Of a DNA stretch of 64,000 bases, positions 7,939 to 16,504 are shown piece after piece. This DNA comes from Micromonospora vinacea (GTDB taxonomy: Bacteria > Actinomycetota > Actinomycetes > Mycobacteriales > Micromonosporaceae). Made by a program: the position numbers and the translations under genes. Position 1 is the stretch's first letter. Each line of letters opens with the position of its first letter. A model generated the notes under the pieces. The model saw only the letters and a list, made by a program, of their open reading frames with translations. It ran no database searches and was not told the DNA's origin. The stretch lies in assembly GCF_015751785.1 (NCBI RefSeq), contig NZ_JADOTY010000001.1, positions 5,518,001 to 5,582,000 on the forward strand, given 5' to 3'.

Positions 7939-8415
7939 ATGAGCGACCAAGCGACCGCCGACCCGACCATGACCCGCATCATCGAGGCCGTCCAGCTCGG
8001 CCAGAGCGGCGCATCTGCCCGGGCCCGTGAACTGCTCACCGCGTTGTGGGACGAGCTCGGCCCCACCGGTGACGCCCTGCACCGCTGCACCCTGGCGCAC
8101 TACCTCGCCGACCTGCAGGACACCACCGAGGCGGAACTGGCCTGGGATGAACGAGCCCTGGCCGCCGTGTCCGAGCTGACCGACGAACGCGCCCAGGAAT
8201 ACCTGCCCTCACTCCAGGTCCAGGCGTTCCTGCCATCGCTGTACCTCAACCTGGCCGACTGCCACCGACGCCTGGGCAACGTCGGCCTGGCCCGGGAGCA
8301 CCTCGCCCAAGCCCGCGAACACCTGGTGCGGCTACCCGACGACCCGTACGGCGAGAGCATCCGCGCCGCTGTCAGTGACTTCGTCGAGGACGATCCGACC
8401 GACCGGCGGCGGTAG
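7939..8415 (+). CDS. TPR-like helical protein
   Basis: A 158-residue acidic, all-helical protein with tetratricopeptide-like helix pairs: ARARELLTALWDELGPTGDALHRCTLAHYLADLQDTTE, and later LYLNLADCHRRLGNVGLAREHLAQAREHL, where the A-x-x-x-L/G pattern of TPR helices is plain. Similar small proteins are common in actinomycetes with no established role beyond probable protein binding. The ATG at 7939 starts the conserved part; an internal ATG at 7969 is an alternative. It ends 13 bases from the convergent AraC gene and has no clear operon partner. Confidence 0.8.
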   Translation: MSDQATADPTMTRIIEAVQLGQSGASARARELLTALWDELGPTGDALHRCTLAHYLADLQDTTEAELAWDERALAAVSELTDERAQEYLPSLQVQAFLPSLYLNLADCHRRLGNVGLAREHLAQAREHLVRLPDDPYGESIRAAVSDFVEDDPTDRRR

Positions 8416-8428
8416 CGGTCGGCGGCGG

Positions 8429-9412
8429 TCACCCGTTCTGGCGAGCGACGCCCGTCCGGTACTCCTGTGGTGAACGTCCGTAGTGGGCACGGAAGAGGCG
8501 GCTGAAGTGGGCCCGGTCCGGAAAACCCCAGCGGGCGGCTATGACATGGACCGGCTGCCGCAGCAGCGGGTTGCCGAGATCACGCCGGCACTGCTCCAGA
8601 CGCTTGGCGCGGATGAGTTCGGCGACCGTCGTCGCCTCCGCCTCGAACAGGCGGTGCAGCGACCGCAGCGAGATGTGGTGGGCGGCGGCGACGCTACCCG
8701 GGCTGAGCTCGTTGCTGTCGAGGTGGCGGTCGATGAAGTCGACGACGCGGGCCCGCAGCGTGGTGTGCCGGGCCTCCGGTGACAGGGTTTCCTCGATGTC
8801 GAGGTACTGAGCGAGCGTGGCGGTGAGCAGGTCCACCGCCACCCCACCCAGCATCTCGGCCTGGGCCGGCTCGAACTGCTCCGGGTGCGCCGCGATGCTG
8901 CGCAGGTGGTGGACCAGCAGGCCGCCCACGCCGAGGTGCGACGGTATCGGCGTGGCCAGCAGGCGGCGCAGCCGATCCGGTGCCAGGGGCAACGCCGCGT
9001 GCGGTATCTGCACGGTGATCGTGGTGGCGAGACCGGCGCCGTCCGCGCGGTGCCGGGCGACGTGCCGCCGCGCGGGGTCCAGGAGCGTGAAGTGCTTGCC
9101 GGGTTCCAGCGTGGACTCCGCGCGGTCCTGGATCAGGGTGCTGTGACCGGTCAGGGGCAGCGTGAGCTGGTACACGTCCCCTTCGGCGCTGCGAACCAGT
9201 TTGGTGGGGCGGATCGCGTCCAGGGACGGGTACCGCAGCGAGGTCATCCGAATGCGACCGAGATCGATGGCCTGGACGTAGGCGACGAAGTTGTCCAACT
9301 GGCCGCTGCTGATGTGCACTGGTGCCGTCTCCTGCGCGACCAGGGCATACCAGAACGCGAACCGCTCTGCCGGAGGCAGCACCCTCGTGTCCACCACCTG
9401 GTTGGGCAACAC
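8429..9412 (-). CDS. AraC-family transcriptional regulator
   Basis: A 327-residue activator. Residues 1-200 form the AraC-binding-like domain of the type with RFAFWYALVAQETAPVHI and a cupin-like stretch (LPLTGHSTLIQ, LEPGKHFTLLDPAR). Residues 215-322 form the double HTH: LSPGSVAAAHHISLRSLHRLFEAEATTVAEL and then HVIAARWGFPDRAHFSRLFRAHYGRSPQEYR, the classical AraC signature. The GTG start is supported by GGAGG eight bases upstream. It diverges from the MDMPI-domain gene, which is a plausible but unproven target; the inducer is unknown. Confidence 0.93.
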   Translation of the reverse strand: MLPNQVVDTRVLPPAERFAFWYALVAQETAPVHISSGQLDNFVAYVQAIDLGRIRMTSLRYPSLDAIRPTKLVRSAEGDVYQLTLPLTGHSTLIQDRAESTLEPGKHFTLLDPARRHVARHRADGAGLATTITVQIPHAALPLAPDRLRRLLATPIPSHLGVGGLLVHHLRSIAAHPEQFEPAQAEMLGGVAVDLLTATLAQYLDIEETLSPEARHTTLRARVVDFIDRHLDSNELSPGSVAAAHHISLRSLHRLFEAEATTVAELIRAKRLEQCRRDLGNPLLRQPVHVIAARWGFPDRAHFSRLFRAHYGRSPQEYRTGVARQNG

Positions 9413-9515
9413 CCGGCTCGCCTCCCCTCGTATGCGAGGATGGATTCTTGCACGCCTCGACGCTCTTCACCCATGACCGGATTCCCACACCCGGTGCTGC
9501 CCCGTGGGTTGGCGA

Positions 9516-10091
9516 ATGTCTGCGGTGACCGGCGCCGACCTGCGGGAGGCGGCCGAGGAAATGACCCGGGTGCTGCTGCCACACCGGGACCACGACTGGT
9601 CGGTGCCGGCCGGCTCGCTGAGCTGGAGCTGCTGGACCACCGCGGCGCACGTCGCGCACGACCTCCTCGCGTACGCGGGGCAGGTAACCGGCCGCCCGGA
9701 TGACGGCTACCTACCGTACGACCTGCGGGTCTCCCCCGACGCGAGCCCGGCGCAGGTGCTCACAGTGGTGCGGGCCTGCGCCGGGCTGCTCGCCGCCGCC
9801 GTCGACGCCGCCCCGCCGGACACGCGGGCCTGGCACTGGGGCCCGTGCGATCCGGCCGGGTTCGCCGCCATGGGCGTGGCCGAGACCCTGCTGCACACCC
9901 ACGACATCACCCTCGGCCTCGCTGTGGCGTGGCAACCGCCGCAGCGGCTGAGCGCGCTGGTGCTGCGCCGACTCTTCCCGGACGCCCCGGCCGGTGCGGC
10001 ACCCGAGGTGCTGCTCTGGATGACCGGCCGCGGTGAGCTGCCCGGCCGCGCCCGCCGCACGTCCTGGAGCTGGCGGGCCGCGGTCGACTGA
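9516..10091 (+). CDS. maleylpyruvate isomerase-like (MDMPI N-terminal / DinB-type) protein
   Basis: A 191-residue four-helix protein of the mycothiol-dependent maleylpyruvate isomerase N-terminal family. The metal-ligand histidines typical of the fold are visible in AAHVAHDLLAYA (about residue 50) and LLHTHDITLGLA (about residue 130). Relatives are mycothiol transferases or thiol-dependent isomerases in the cytosol. The normal C-terminal extension of full MDMPI enzymes is absent, so this is the single-domain type, and no substrate can be named. Start chosen at the ATG at 9516 (a GTG lies four codons upstream). It faces the AraC gene and ends at a strong hairpin. Confidence 0.75.
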   Translation: MSAVTGADLREAAEEMTRVLLPHRDHDWSVPAGSLSWSCWTTAAHVAHDLLAYAGQVTGRPDDGYLPYDLRVSPDASPAQVLTVVRACAGLLAAAVDAAPPDTRAWHWGPCDPAGFAAMGVAETLLHTHDITLGLAVAWQPPQRLSALVLRRLFPDAPAGAAPEVLLWMTGRGELPGRARRTSWSWRAAVD

Positions 10092-10111
10092 CTCGCACCA
10101 GCGTCGACGGG

Positions 10112-10140
10112 CGGGTGGTCGCCTGCCGGGCGACCACCCG
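10112..10140. terminator. hairpin terminator
   Basis: A 12-bp perfect stem, CGGGTGGTCGCC with GGCGACCACCCG, and a 5-base loop. It lies between the plus-strand MDMPI gene and a minus-strand unit (MFS gene plus short frame) and can stop both. Confidence 0.75.
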
Positions 10141-10155
10141 GTGGGAGCGTTCCGG

Positions 10156-10194
10156 TCAGGTCCAGCTGATGCCACGGTTGCGAACGCTGCGCAT
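10156..10194 (-). CDS. candidate 12-residue micropeptide MRSVRNRGISWT
   Basis: A 13-codon frame (12 residues) with a very strong ribosome-binding site (GGGGGAGGAGAAGGGC before the ATG). It lies 48 bases after the MFS stop on the same strand and 15 bases before the terminator hairpin, so it would be the last gene of the MFS unit. The peptide is basic (three Arg) with one Trp. No gene follows it that a leader could attenuate. It is unrecognised and may be a chance frame. Confidence 0.35.
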   Translation of the reverse strand: MRSVRNRGISWT

Positions 10195-10242
10195 GCCCTT
10201 CTCCTCCCCCTCGGTGACGGTCCCCGTGCCCGCCAACTGACC

Positions 10243-11532
10243 TCAGCGTCGGCCACTGCCTGCTTCGGCGGTAGGGATGTCGGCGTTCGGAGTCGTTCGG
10301 GCCTGTTCGACCGGAGACCCGAACGCCACAGGGGTGGAGGCAGGTCGCCGTGGCCACAGCGGCGCGACGGCGAGAACCGCCACCGCGCCCGACAAACCGC
10401 TGAACCCGATCACCGTGGTGGCCGGCCACTGGTCGGCGGCCAGACCCGCCAGGACCATCGCCGTCCCCTGTAACCCACTGAGACCGGTGATGGCCACCCC
10501 GAACGCCCGTCCCCGGTACTGCCTCGGCACCGCCCGACCGAACAGCGCGTTCAGGGGGATGGCGAAGGCGCTCGCCGCGCCGGCCAGCGCCAACAGCAGG
10601 AGCATCATCCACAGCGGAGGAACGAGCCAGGTCACCGTCAGCACCCCGGCCGACATCGCGGCCAGCGGCAGGATGAGCCGTGGCCGGGCCGCCGGTGGGC
10701 AGAACCGGGTGAGCGCTACCCCGCCGAGGGCCATCCCCAACGGCGCCGCCGCCAGCAACAGTCCGACGGTGCCGGCGCCGCCGCCGTACTGTCGGGCCAG
10801 CGGTGCCATCAACCCCTCGGCCGCGTAGGTGAAGGCGCTGGCCATCCACAGGACGAGCACGTAGGACCGCAGCCGGGAGTCGGTGAAGACCACCCGCAGC
10901 CCGACCGCCCGGCCCTGGCCGGTCGGGCCCGACGGCGGTCGCGGCGCGGGGCGGGAACGCACACCGATCCCGATCAGAACAGCGGAGACCAGGAAGGTGC
11001 CGGCATCCACCAGCAGGGCACCGCGCAGCGACAGCAACGCCACCAGACTCCCCCCGACGGCGAAGCCGACCACCTGCACGACCTGGGCGCAGATGTTGTC
11101 CACGCCGTTGGCCACGGCGTAGCGGTCGCCGTCGAGCACCTCCGGCATCAACGCCGCCCGCGCCGCCACGAACGGTGGCCGCATCAGGTTGACCACGAAG
11201 AGGAGCACCACCAGGGCCGGCGCGGGGAGGGCCGGCAGAGCCGCCAGCGGGATGAGCGCCGCGCGGCCCAGGTCGCACGCGATCATCACGCTTCGCCGGG
11301 GGAACCGGTCGGCGAGACCGGACAGCAGCGGTCCGCCCGTGAGCCAGGCCAGGTAGGAACTGGCGTAGGCGGCCGCCGCCAGCGCGGCCGAGCCGGTTTC
11401 GCTGAAGACGAGATACGCCACCGTCACGGCCGTGAGCTGGTCGCCGGCCAGGGACAGCAGGTACGCACCGAACAGGTGGCGGTACTCGCGCACCGCGAAC
11501 ACCTCGGCGTACGTCGCGGCGCGCTCGGTCAC
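10243..11532 (-). CDS. MFS transporter (probable exporter)
   Basis: A 429-residue membrane protein with about 12 hydrophobic segments, N-terminal VREYRHLFGAYLLSLAGDQL and the loop motif GLADRFPRRSVMIACD between segments 2 and 3, as in major facilitator drug exporters. The second half has a matching boundary (FGRAVPRQYRGRAFGVAITGLSG). Substrate unknown; a drug or metabolite exporter is the family expectation. The start is a GTG with GGGAGGGG upstream. About 130 bases separate it from the GNAT gene upstream; that gap carries several close copies of GTTCGG, possibly regulator half-sites. A tiny frame and a terminator follow it. Confidence 0.9.
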   Translation of the reverse strand: MTERAATYAEVFAVREYRHLFGAYLLSLAGDQLTAVTVAYLVFSETGSAALAAAAYASSYLAWLTGGPLLSGLADRFPRRSVMIACDLGRAALIPLAALPALPAPALVVLLFVVNLMRPPFVAARAALMPEVLDGDRYAVANGVDNICAQVVQVVGFAVGGSLVALLSLRGALLVDAGTFLVSAVLIGIGVRSRPAPRPPSGPTGQGRAVGLRVVFTDSRLRSYVLVLWMASAFTYAAEGLMAPLARQYGGGAGTVGLLLAAAPLGMALGGVALTRFCPPAARPRLILPLAAMSAGVLTVTWLVPPLWMMLLLLALAGAASAFAIPLNALFGRAVPRQYRGRAFGVAITGLSGLQGTAMVLAGLAADQWPATTVIGFSGLSGAVAVLAVAPLWPRRPASTPVAFGSPVEQARTTPNADIPTAEAGSGRR

Positions 11533-11664
11533 CTCGCCCCGTCCCCTCCCGCGCCGGCGGTCGTCCGGGCGCTCGGCCAGACCGTATCCGCGTTCACGCT
11601 GGCGAGGCCGCGAGCAGGCGTTCGGACCTGTTCGGATCCGTTCGCGACAGGTGCGGACGGGCGG

Positions 11665-12207
11665 CTAGCCGGCGTCGAGCGTGTGGCGGTGGCCGTCGAG
11701 CGGAAAGGGCGGCCGGGCCGGCAGGGTCTCCTGGAACACGAAGCCGGACTTCTGCGCCACCCGGCAGGACGCGACGTTGTCCACCTGGTGCAGCAGGTCG
11801 AGACGCGTCACCTCGGGGAACCGGTCGAACGCCCAGCGGCTCAGCGCGGTGACGGCGCGCGGGGCGACGCCGCGACCGCGCGCCCAGGACGCCGTCCAGT
11901 AGCCCACCTCCGGGGCCGGGCGCTGCGGCGTGACCCCCTTGAGCACCACGTTGCCCACCAGCCGAGGGCCGTCGGCCCGCTCCTCGAGGACGGCGAAGGT
12001 GTACCGCCGGCCGTCGGCCCAGTCCCGCAGGGCGCCGTCCAGCCACCGCCGGGCCTCGGCGGCAGTGGTCACCGGAGCTCTGGTCCAGCGGCGCAGGACC
12101 GGATCCCGGTACGCCTGCACCAGCTCATCCAGGTCGTCGGCGCACCACTGACGCAGCGTGACTCCCGGCGTCGAGGGCGTGTCGGGTGACCGCGATTCGA
12201 TCAGCAT
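11665..12207 (-). CDS. GNAT-family N-acetyltransferase
   Basis: A 180-residue RimJ/RimL-like acetyltransferase: VTLRQWCADDLDELVQAYRDP at the N-terminus, VGNVVLKGV in beta-4, and the acetyl-CoA pyrophosphate loop ARGRGVAPRAVTAL at about residue 115, followed by LDLLHQVDNVASCRVAQKSGFVFQE. It would move an acetyl group from acetyl-CoA to an amine on a protein or small molecule; the acceptor cannot be told. The ATG at 12207 begins the conserved fold; upstream frame is unlikely to be coding. It lies 32 bases after the DUF1992 gene on the same strand and may share its transcript. Confidence 0.88.
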   Translation of the reverse strand: MLIESRSPDTPSTPGVTLRQWCADDLDELVQAYRDPVLRRWTRAPVTTAAEARRWLDGALRDWADGRRYTFAVLEERADGPRLVGNVVLKGVTPQRPAPEVGYWTASWARGRGVAPRAVTALSRWAFDRFPEVTRLDLLHQVDNVASCRVAQKSGFVFQETLPARPPFPLDGHRHTLDAG

Positions 12208-12239
12208 CGGCACAGTCTGCCGTGGTCGTGGCCCGGCGG

Positions 12240-12728
12240 TCAGCCCCGTCGGCGCCACCGCCTCCACCAGCTGCGGCGGGGCCGGCGCGACGGTGTCGCA
12301 ACGGTCGCCGGTTCGGCGGCGGTCGTCGTGACCTTGGGGCGGGCCCGTTCGGCGAGCCACCGGCGGACCACGTCCTCGGTGTTCACCGGGCGCACCGCGA
12401 CCCGGGGGCCGTCGTCGGGGAAGCGCAGCCACGCCACGATCTGCGCGTTCAACTGCCCCACGACGTCGCGGACGGACTGTTCGGTGGGAAGGTCACGGAC
12501 CTCGTCGGGGACCTGCTCGATGCGTCGGCGCAGTTGCAGCGACGTGGGCAGGAGCAGGTCACTGGGGAGTGCCTCGCGCTCCAGGAAGCTCTTGATCCAC
12601 CAGGCCTCGTCGTACGGCGCCCCTCGACCGGGGATCGGCTTGCCCATGCCGGGCAGGTCGTCGAACTCGCCGCGCTGAACGGCATCCTGGATCTTCGCCT
12701 CCACTGACGCTTCCCACGCCTCGGTCAC
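12240..12728 (-). CDS. DUF1992 (DnaJ homologue subfamily C28-like) protein
   Basis: A 162-residue protein whose first 75 residues match the DUF1992 domain: VEAKIQDAVQRGEFDDLPGMGKPI and YDEAWWIKSFLEREALP. The domain occurs in DnaJC28-like proteins, but no J domain is present here, and its role in bacteria is not established. The C-terminus is strongly basic (RRPRRSWWRRWRRRG), perhaps for nucleic-acid or membrane contact. The GTG at 12728 has GGGAGG about eight bases upstream. It diverges from the LysE gene across about 230 bases. Confidence 0.85.
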   Translation of the reverse strand: MTEAWEASVEAKIQDAVQRGEFDDLPGMGKPIPGRGAPYDEAWWIKSFLEREALPSDLLLPTSLQLRRRIEQVPDEVRDLPTEQSVRDVVGQLNAQIVAWLRFPDDGPRVAVRPVNTEDVVRRWLAERARPKVTTTAAEPATVATPSRRPRRSWWRRWRRRG

Positions 12729-12957
12729 CGTGCGGCACCTCCCTGGCCACCGTAACGCGCCGCCTCCGGCCGGCGACACGCACTTGTCAGGGGTCAGCGC
12801 GCCCGCCACGGTGAGCATTCCCGCCGACGGCCCCGCCGTTGCACCGAACGCGAGTGGATCATCCCGGATCGCAGGCCACGGCCTCCCAGGTGGCCCTGGG
12901 TCAGGATGTTCATCCCGATTACGGTCCGTGTGGGGACTACCGAACGGGGGAATCGTC

Positions 12958-13608
12958 GTGGTGAGTACGGGTGCACTGCTGGGCATCGCGCTGGTGGCGT
13001 TGGGGCTGGTGCTCACGCCCGGCCCGAACATGGTCTACCTGGTGTCCCGCTCGGTGGCGCAGGGCCGCCGGGCCGGGCTGATCTCGCTGCTCGGGGTGGC
13101 CGCCGGCTTCGGCGTCTACCTGGTGGCGGCGGTCGCCGGCCTGGCCACCGTCTTCGTCCTGGTGCCGACGCTGTACGCGGTGGTGAAGCTGGCCGGCGCC
13201 GGCTACCTGCTCTGGCTGGCCTGGCGGACGCTGCGTCCGGGCGGGCACTCGCCGTTCCGGCCCGCGCCGCTGCCGCCGGACCCGCCGCGGCGGCTGTTCA
13301 CCATGGGCCTGGTCACCAACCTGCTGAACCCGAAGATCGCGATCCTCTACGTGTCGCTGCTACCGCAGTTCATCGACCCGACCCGCGGGCACCTGGCGAC
13401 GCAGAGCCTGCTGCTCGGGCTGACCCAGATCGCCGTCGCGCTGAGCGTGAACGCGCTGATCGTGCTCAGCGCCGGCGCGCTGGCCGGGTTCTTCGCCCGC
13501 CGGCCGGTGTGGCTGCGGGTGCAGCGGTGGGTGACCGGCACCGCGCTCGCCGCGCTGGCCGTCCGCATCGCCGCCGACCGTTCGCGCGCGGCCGTCGCCA
13601 CTCCCTGA
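12958..13608 (+). CDS. LysE/RhtB-family exporter
   Basis: A 216-residue inner-membrane protein with six hydrophobic segments. The family signature is in the first helix and loop: LVLTPGPNMVYLVSRSVAQGRRAG, and the second half contains LVTNLLNPKIAILYVSLLPQF, the standard NPK motif region. Members export amino acids and related small molecules. The ribosome-binding site is GGGGG, seven bases before GTG 12958; GTG 12961 is equally in frame. It is monocistronic, ending in a hairpin shared with the convergent SDR gene. Substrate unknown. Confidence 0.9.
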   Translation: MVSTGALLGIALVALGLVLTPGPNMVYLVSRSVAQGRRAGLISLLGVAAGFGVYLVAAVAGLATVFVLVPTLYAVVKLAGAGYLLWLAWRTLRPGGHSPFRPAPLPPDPPRRLFTMGLVTNLLNPKIAILYVSLLPQFIDPTRGHLATQSLLLGLTQIAVALSVNALIVLSAGALAGFFARRPVWLRVQRWVTGTALAALAVRIAADRSRAAVATP

Positions 13609-13609
13609 C

Positions 13610-13632
13610 CCGGGGGCGGTCACCGCCCCCGG
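13610..13632. terminator. hairpin shared by convergent genes, stop codon in its loop
   Basis: CCGGGGGCGG (13610-13619) pairs with CCGCCCCCGG (13623-13632); the 3-base loop at 13620-13622 is the stop codon of the SDR gene on the opposite strand. It terminates the LysE transcript and probably the SDR transcript. Confidence 0.7.
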
Positions 13633-14444
13633 TGGCGGTCGACCATCCCGGCGGCCAGCGGCGCGGCGTCCAGGTCACCGGCGGCGAGCCGGGCGGCGAG
13701 GGTACGGCGGACCAGCCGGTCGGCCAGCGCGGGCGCGTGCCGGCCGACGGCCATCTCCAGCCGGCCGCGTGCGGTGGTCGCCACGTCACGGGGCGCCCGC
13801 CGGGCGGTGGCGGTCCGCAGGATCGCCGCGACGACCCCTTCGACGGGCTCGGGGCGGGACACCCCCCGCAGGGACAACCCGGCCTCGGCGGTGCTGTCGT
13901 GGATCGGTGAGGCGACCATGCTCGGGTAGACGACGCTCACGCCGACGTGGGTGCCGACCTCGTGGCGCAGCGCGTCGGCGTAGGCGACCAGGGCCCGTTT
14001 GCTCACCCCGTACGCGGCGGCGAGCGGGAGCGGCAGCACCGCCATCCGGCTGGCCACGAAGATGACCCGTCCGCGGGCGGCGAGCAGCGGGGGCAGCGCG
14101 GCGGCGGTGGTGCGCCAGGCGGCGAGCAGGTTGACCTCCAGTTGCCGGCGTACCACCTCGTCGGGCGGCAACTCGGCCGGCGCGGGACCACCGACCCCGG
14201 CGTTGTTGATCAGCAGGTCGAGCCCGCCGAGCCGGTCGACGGCGGCCCGCACCGCCGCCGGCACCGCGTCCGGGTCGGTCAGGTCACAGCCGAGCACCGG
14301 CACGTCGTCGTCGGGGCGGGCGTGCAGGTCGAGCCCCACCACCCGGGCGCCGGCCGCGTTCAGCGCGGCGCCGAGGTGGCGGCCGAACGTCCCGCTCGCC
14401 CCGGTGACCAGCACCCGCCGACCGGCCAGGGACCGACCGCTCAC
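13620..14444 (-). CDS. short-chain dehydrogenase/reductase (SDR)
   Basis: A 274-residue classical SDR: cofactor motif VLVTGASGTFGRHLG near residue 12, LDLLINNAGVGGPAP (NAG motif) near 92, catalytic YGVSK at about 157-161. The Asp after beta-2 (GLDLHARPDD) suggests a preference for NAD(H). The start GTG overlaps the stop of the flavin monooxygenase gene (GTGA), so the two enzymes are coupled. Together they could oxidise a ketone or alcohol substrate stepwise; the substrate is unknown. Expected to share the TetR control of the monooxygenase promoter. Confidence 0.9.
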   Translation of the reverse strand: MSGRSLAGRRVLVTGASGTFGRHLGAALNAAGARVVGLDLHARPDDDVPVLGCDLTDPDAVPAAVRAAVDRLGGLDLLINNAGVGGPAPAELPPDEVVRRQLEVNLLAAWRTTAAALPPLLAARGRVIFVASRMAVLPLPLAAAYGVSKRALVAYADALRHEVGTHVGVSVVYPSMVASPIHDSTAEAGLSLRGVSRPEPVEGVVAAILRTATARRAPRDVATTARGRLEMAVGRHAPALADRLVRRTLAARLAAGDLDAAPLAAGMVDRHRGR

Positions 14445-15781
14445 CGGGGTGCTCCCACCGAGGACGCCGCACCGGAGCGGGCGCGGCGGGTCCCGGCGGT
14501 CAACTCCCGGGCCAGTTCGGCCAGGTAGACGTCGAAATCCACCCGCATCGCCGGGCGGCGCTGACCCCAGCGGGCGGTAGCGGCCCGCAGTTCGGCCCGG
14601 CAGACGGCGCGCTGCCGCTCCGGGTCCGGCAACGCGTACCGGCCGGCGAGGTGCGCCGCGATCAGCTTGGCCTGCGCCTCGACCAGGGGGAACGCGGAAC
14701 CGGTGGACTGCATCAACCCGACGAAGCTCAACCCGGGGGCGTCGGGGTGGAACACGTGCCGGTACAACGGCAGGGTGTCGGCGCCCCCGGCGAGCAGCGC
14801 CGGGTCGAGGAACGGGACGTCCACCCGGTAGCCGGTGCACCAGATGATCAGGTCGACGCTGTCGCTGCGCCCGTCGGTGAACTCCACCCGGTCGCCGTCC
14901 AGGGCGGCGACACCGGGTCGGGCCTCGACGTCACCGTGGGTCAGCCGCGACAGCAACCCGTCGGAGAGCGTCGGATGGTCCTGGAGGAAACCGTGCGTCG
15001 GCGCGGGCAGCCCGTAGCGGGCGGGGTTGCCGACGGTGGCGCTGAGCATCGTCTGGCTGATGCGTTGGCGCAGACGCCACGGCAGTCGGCGGGCCAGCGC
15101 CCCGTTGAGGGTGTCCGAGGGGCGACCCAGCAGGTACTTCGGCACCACCCAGACGCCCCGGCGCAGCGACAGCAGGGTGCGGGCGGCGGCGTACGAGGCG
15201 TCGACGGCGATGTCCATCGCGGAGTTGCCGCCGCCGACGACGAGGACCCGCCTGCCGGCCAACTGCTCCGGGCCCCGGTAGTCGTGGCTGTGGATCTGCT
15301 CGGCGGTGCACTCGCCGGGGTAGCCGGGGTCGGGCAGCCGGGGCACCCGGTTGTGCCCGTTGGCGACGACCACGGCGTCGACGCTGACCTCGACCGGGCC
15401 GGTCGGGCCGCTGGCGGTCACCGTCCAGGTGCCGGTGGTGTTCCGGGTGACCCGTTCGACGGTGTGGCGCAGTCGGATGGTGTCGGTCAGCCCGAAACGC
15501 GTGGCGTAGTCGGCGAGGTAACCGGCGACGCGACGGTGGTCGGGGTAGTCGGGCCAGTCGGTGGGCATCGGATGGTCGGCGAACTGGGTACGACCACGGC
15601 TGGTGTTGAGGTGCAGCGTGCGGTACGCGGGCGAGTCGGGCGCCCCGTACACCCAGAGGCCGCCGACCTGCTCGGCGGCCTCGAAGCCGACAGTCGGCAC
15701 GTCGGCGTCGCGTAGTGCCTTGACCGCGGCGAGCCCGGCGGCGCCGGCCCCGATCACCGCCACCCGCTGTGGTACGCCCAT
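14441..15781 (-). CDS. flavin-containing monooxygenase (FMO / Baeyer-Villiger type)
   Basis: A 446-residue FAD- and NADPH-dependent monooxygenase. FAD motif VAVIGAGAAGLAAVKAL is at the N-terminus; the NADP motif VLVVGGGNSAMD is at about residue 180; between them FMO-like HSHDYRGPEQL precedes the second Rossmann fold; WCTGYRVDVPFLDP matches the usual late ATG/CTGY motif. It would insert oxygen into a ketone, amine or thioether. ATG 15781 starts the fold; an in-frame ATG at 15793 is inside the operator. It is the first gene of the FMO-SDR operon, behind a TetR operator. Confidence 0.88.
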   Translation of the reverse strand: MGVPQRVAVIGAGAAGLAAVKALRDADVPTVGFEAAEQVGGLWVYGAPDSPAYRTLHLNTSRGRTQFADHPMPTDWPDYPDHRRVAGYLADYATRFGLTDTIRLRHTVERVTRNTTGTWTVTASGPTGPVEVSVDAVVVANGHNRVPRLPDPGYPGECTAEQIHSHDYRGPEQLAGRRVLVVGGGNSAMDIAVDASYAAARTLLSLRRGVWVVPKYLLGRPSDTLNGALARRLPWRLRQRISQTMLSATVGNPARYGLPAPTHGFLQDHPTLSDGLLSRLTHGDVEARPGVAALDGDRVEFTDGRSDSVDLIIWCTGYRVDVPFLDPALLAGGADTLPLYRHVFHPDAPGLSFVGLMQSTGSAFPLVEAQAKLIAAHLAGRYALPDPERQRAVCRAELRAATARWGQRRPAMRVDFDVYLAELARELTAGTRRARSGAASSVGAPR

Positions 15782-15794
15782 TGCCGCCCCCATT

Positions 15795-15815
15795 AATCCA
15801 ACGTCCGATGGATAA
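15795..15815. promoter_or_regulatory. TetR operator in front of the FMO-SDR operon
   Basis: ATCCA-N8-TGGAT (15796-15813), flanked by A/T bases. The same arms and 8-base spacing recur at 16505-16524 in front of the TetR and transporter genes, which marks both as sites of the TetR protein encoded between them. Confidence 0.65.
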
Positions 15816-15836
15816 TCGTCGCGCGGCGGCGGCCCG

Positions 15837-16493
15837 TCAAGGGGTCGGTGCTCCGTACAGGCCGTCGAGCAGGCGATGCACGAACGCCCGGAACTCGCGC
15901 CGTTCCCGGGCGCCGGGCGCGCCCGCGGCCAACGCCACCACGTGCCCGTGCGTCGCCCACACCAGACTCCGTACGGTGATGTGCGGTGTCGGCTCGGCCA
16001 GCGCGCCGGCCGCCGCGGCGGCGGTGAGCAGCTCCGCGACCAGCCGGTACAACGGGTCGGCGTAGCGCTGGTCCAGCTCGGCGTGCCGCTGCGGTTCCAG
16101 CCAGCGGCGCAGCCACAGCGCGGTGGTCTCGGGGCGGTCCTCCAGGAAGTCGACGAAGACGTCGACCAGCTCGTGCAGGGCCCGTCGCGCCGCGTCGGGG
16201 CCCGCGTCGAGAGCGGCGCGGGCCTGCTCGGCGGCCTCGGCCAGCACGTCCCGTTCGGCGGCGAACACCCGGGCGAAGCACGCGTCGTAGAGCGCTGCCT
16301 TCGTACCCGTGTGGTGCGCGACGGTGGCGACGTCGACACCGGCGGCGGCGGCGACCTCCCGCAGCCCGACGGCGTCGAAGCCGCGCTCGGCGAAGAGCGC
16401 GGTCGCCGCGGTGAGCACCACCTCGCGGGTCGGCCGGGTCTCGTCACGGCGGGGCCGACCCGGGCGGCGGCGGGGCATGGTCATGACCGTCAT
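15837..16493 (-). CDS. TetR-family transcriptional regulator
   Basis: A 218-residue repressor: basic N-terminus (PRRRPGRPRRDETRP), HTH TREVVLTAATALFAERGFDAVGLREVAAAAGVDVATVAHH at residues 21-60, then KAALYDACFARVFAAERD and a helical ligand-binding domain. Three in-frame ATGs (16493, 16484, 16478) compete; the first is reported, with no decisive ribosome-binding site. The gene sits between the FMO-SDR operon (same strand, 55 bases downstream) and the divergent transporter, and matching operators precede both, so it probably senses their common substrate. Its frame stays open far upstream through the transporter gene, but that is a shadow. Confidence 0.9.
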   Translation of the reverse strand: MTVMTMPRRRPGRPRRDETRPTREVVLTAATALFAERGFDAVGLREVAAAAGVDVATVAHHTGTKAALYDACFARVFAAERDVLAEAAEQARAALDAGPDAARRALHELVDVFVDFLEDRPETTALWLRRWLEPQRHAELDQRYADPLYRLVAELLTAAAAAGALAEPTPHITVRSLVWATHGHVVALAAGAPGARERREFRAFVHRLLDGLYGAPTP

Positions 16494-16504
16494 TCTGCCC
16501 CTAG

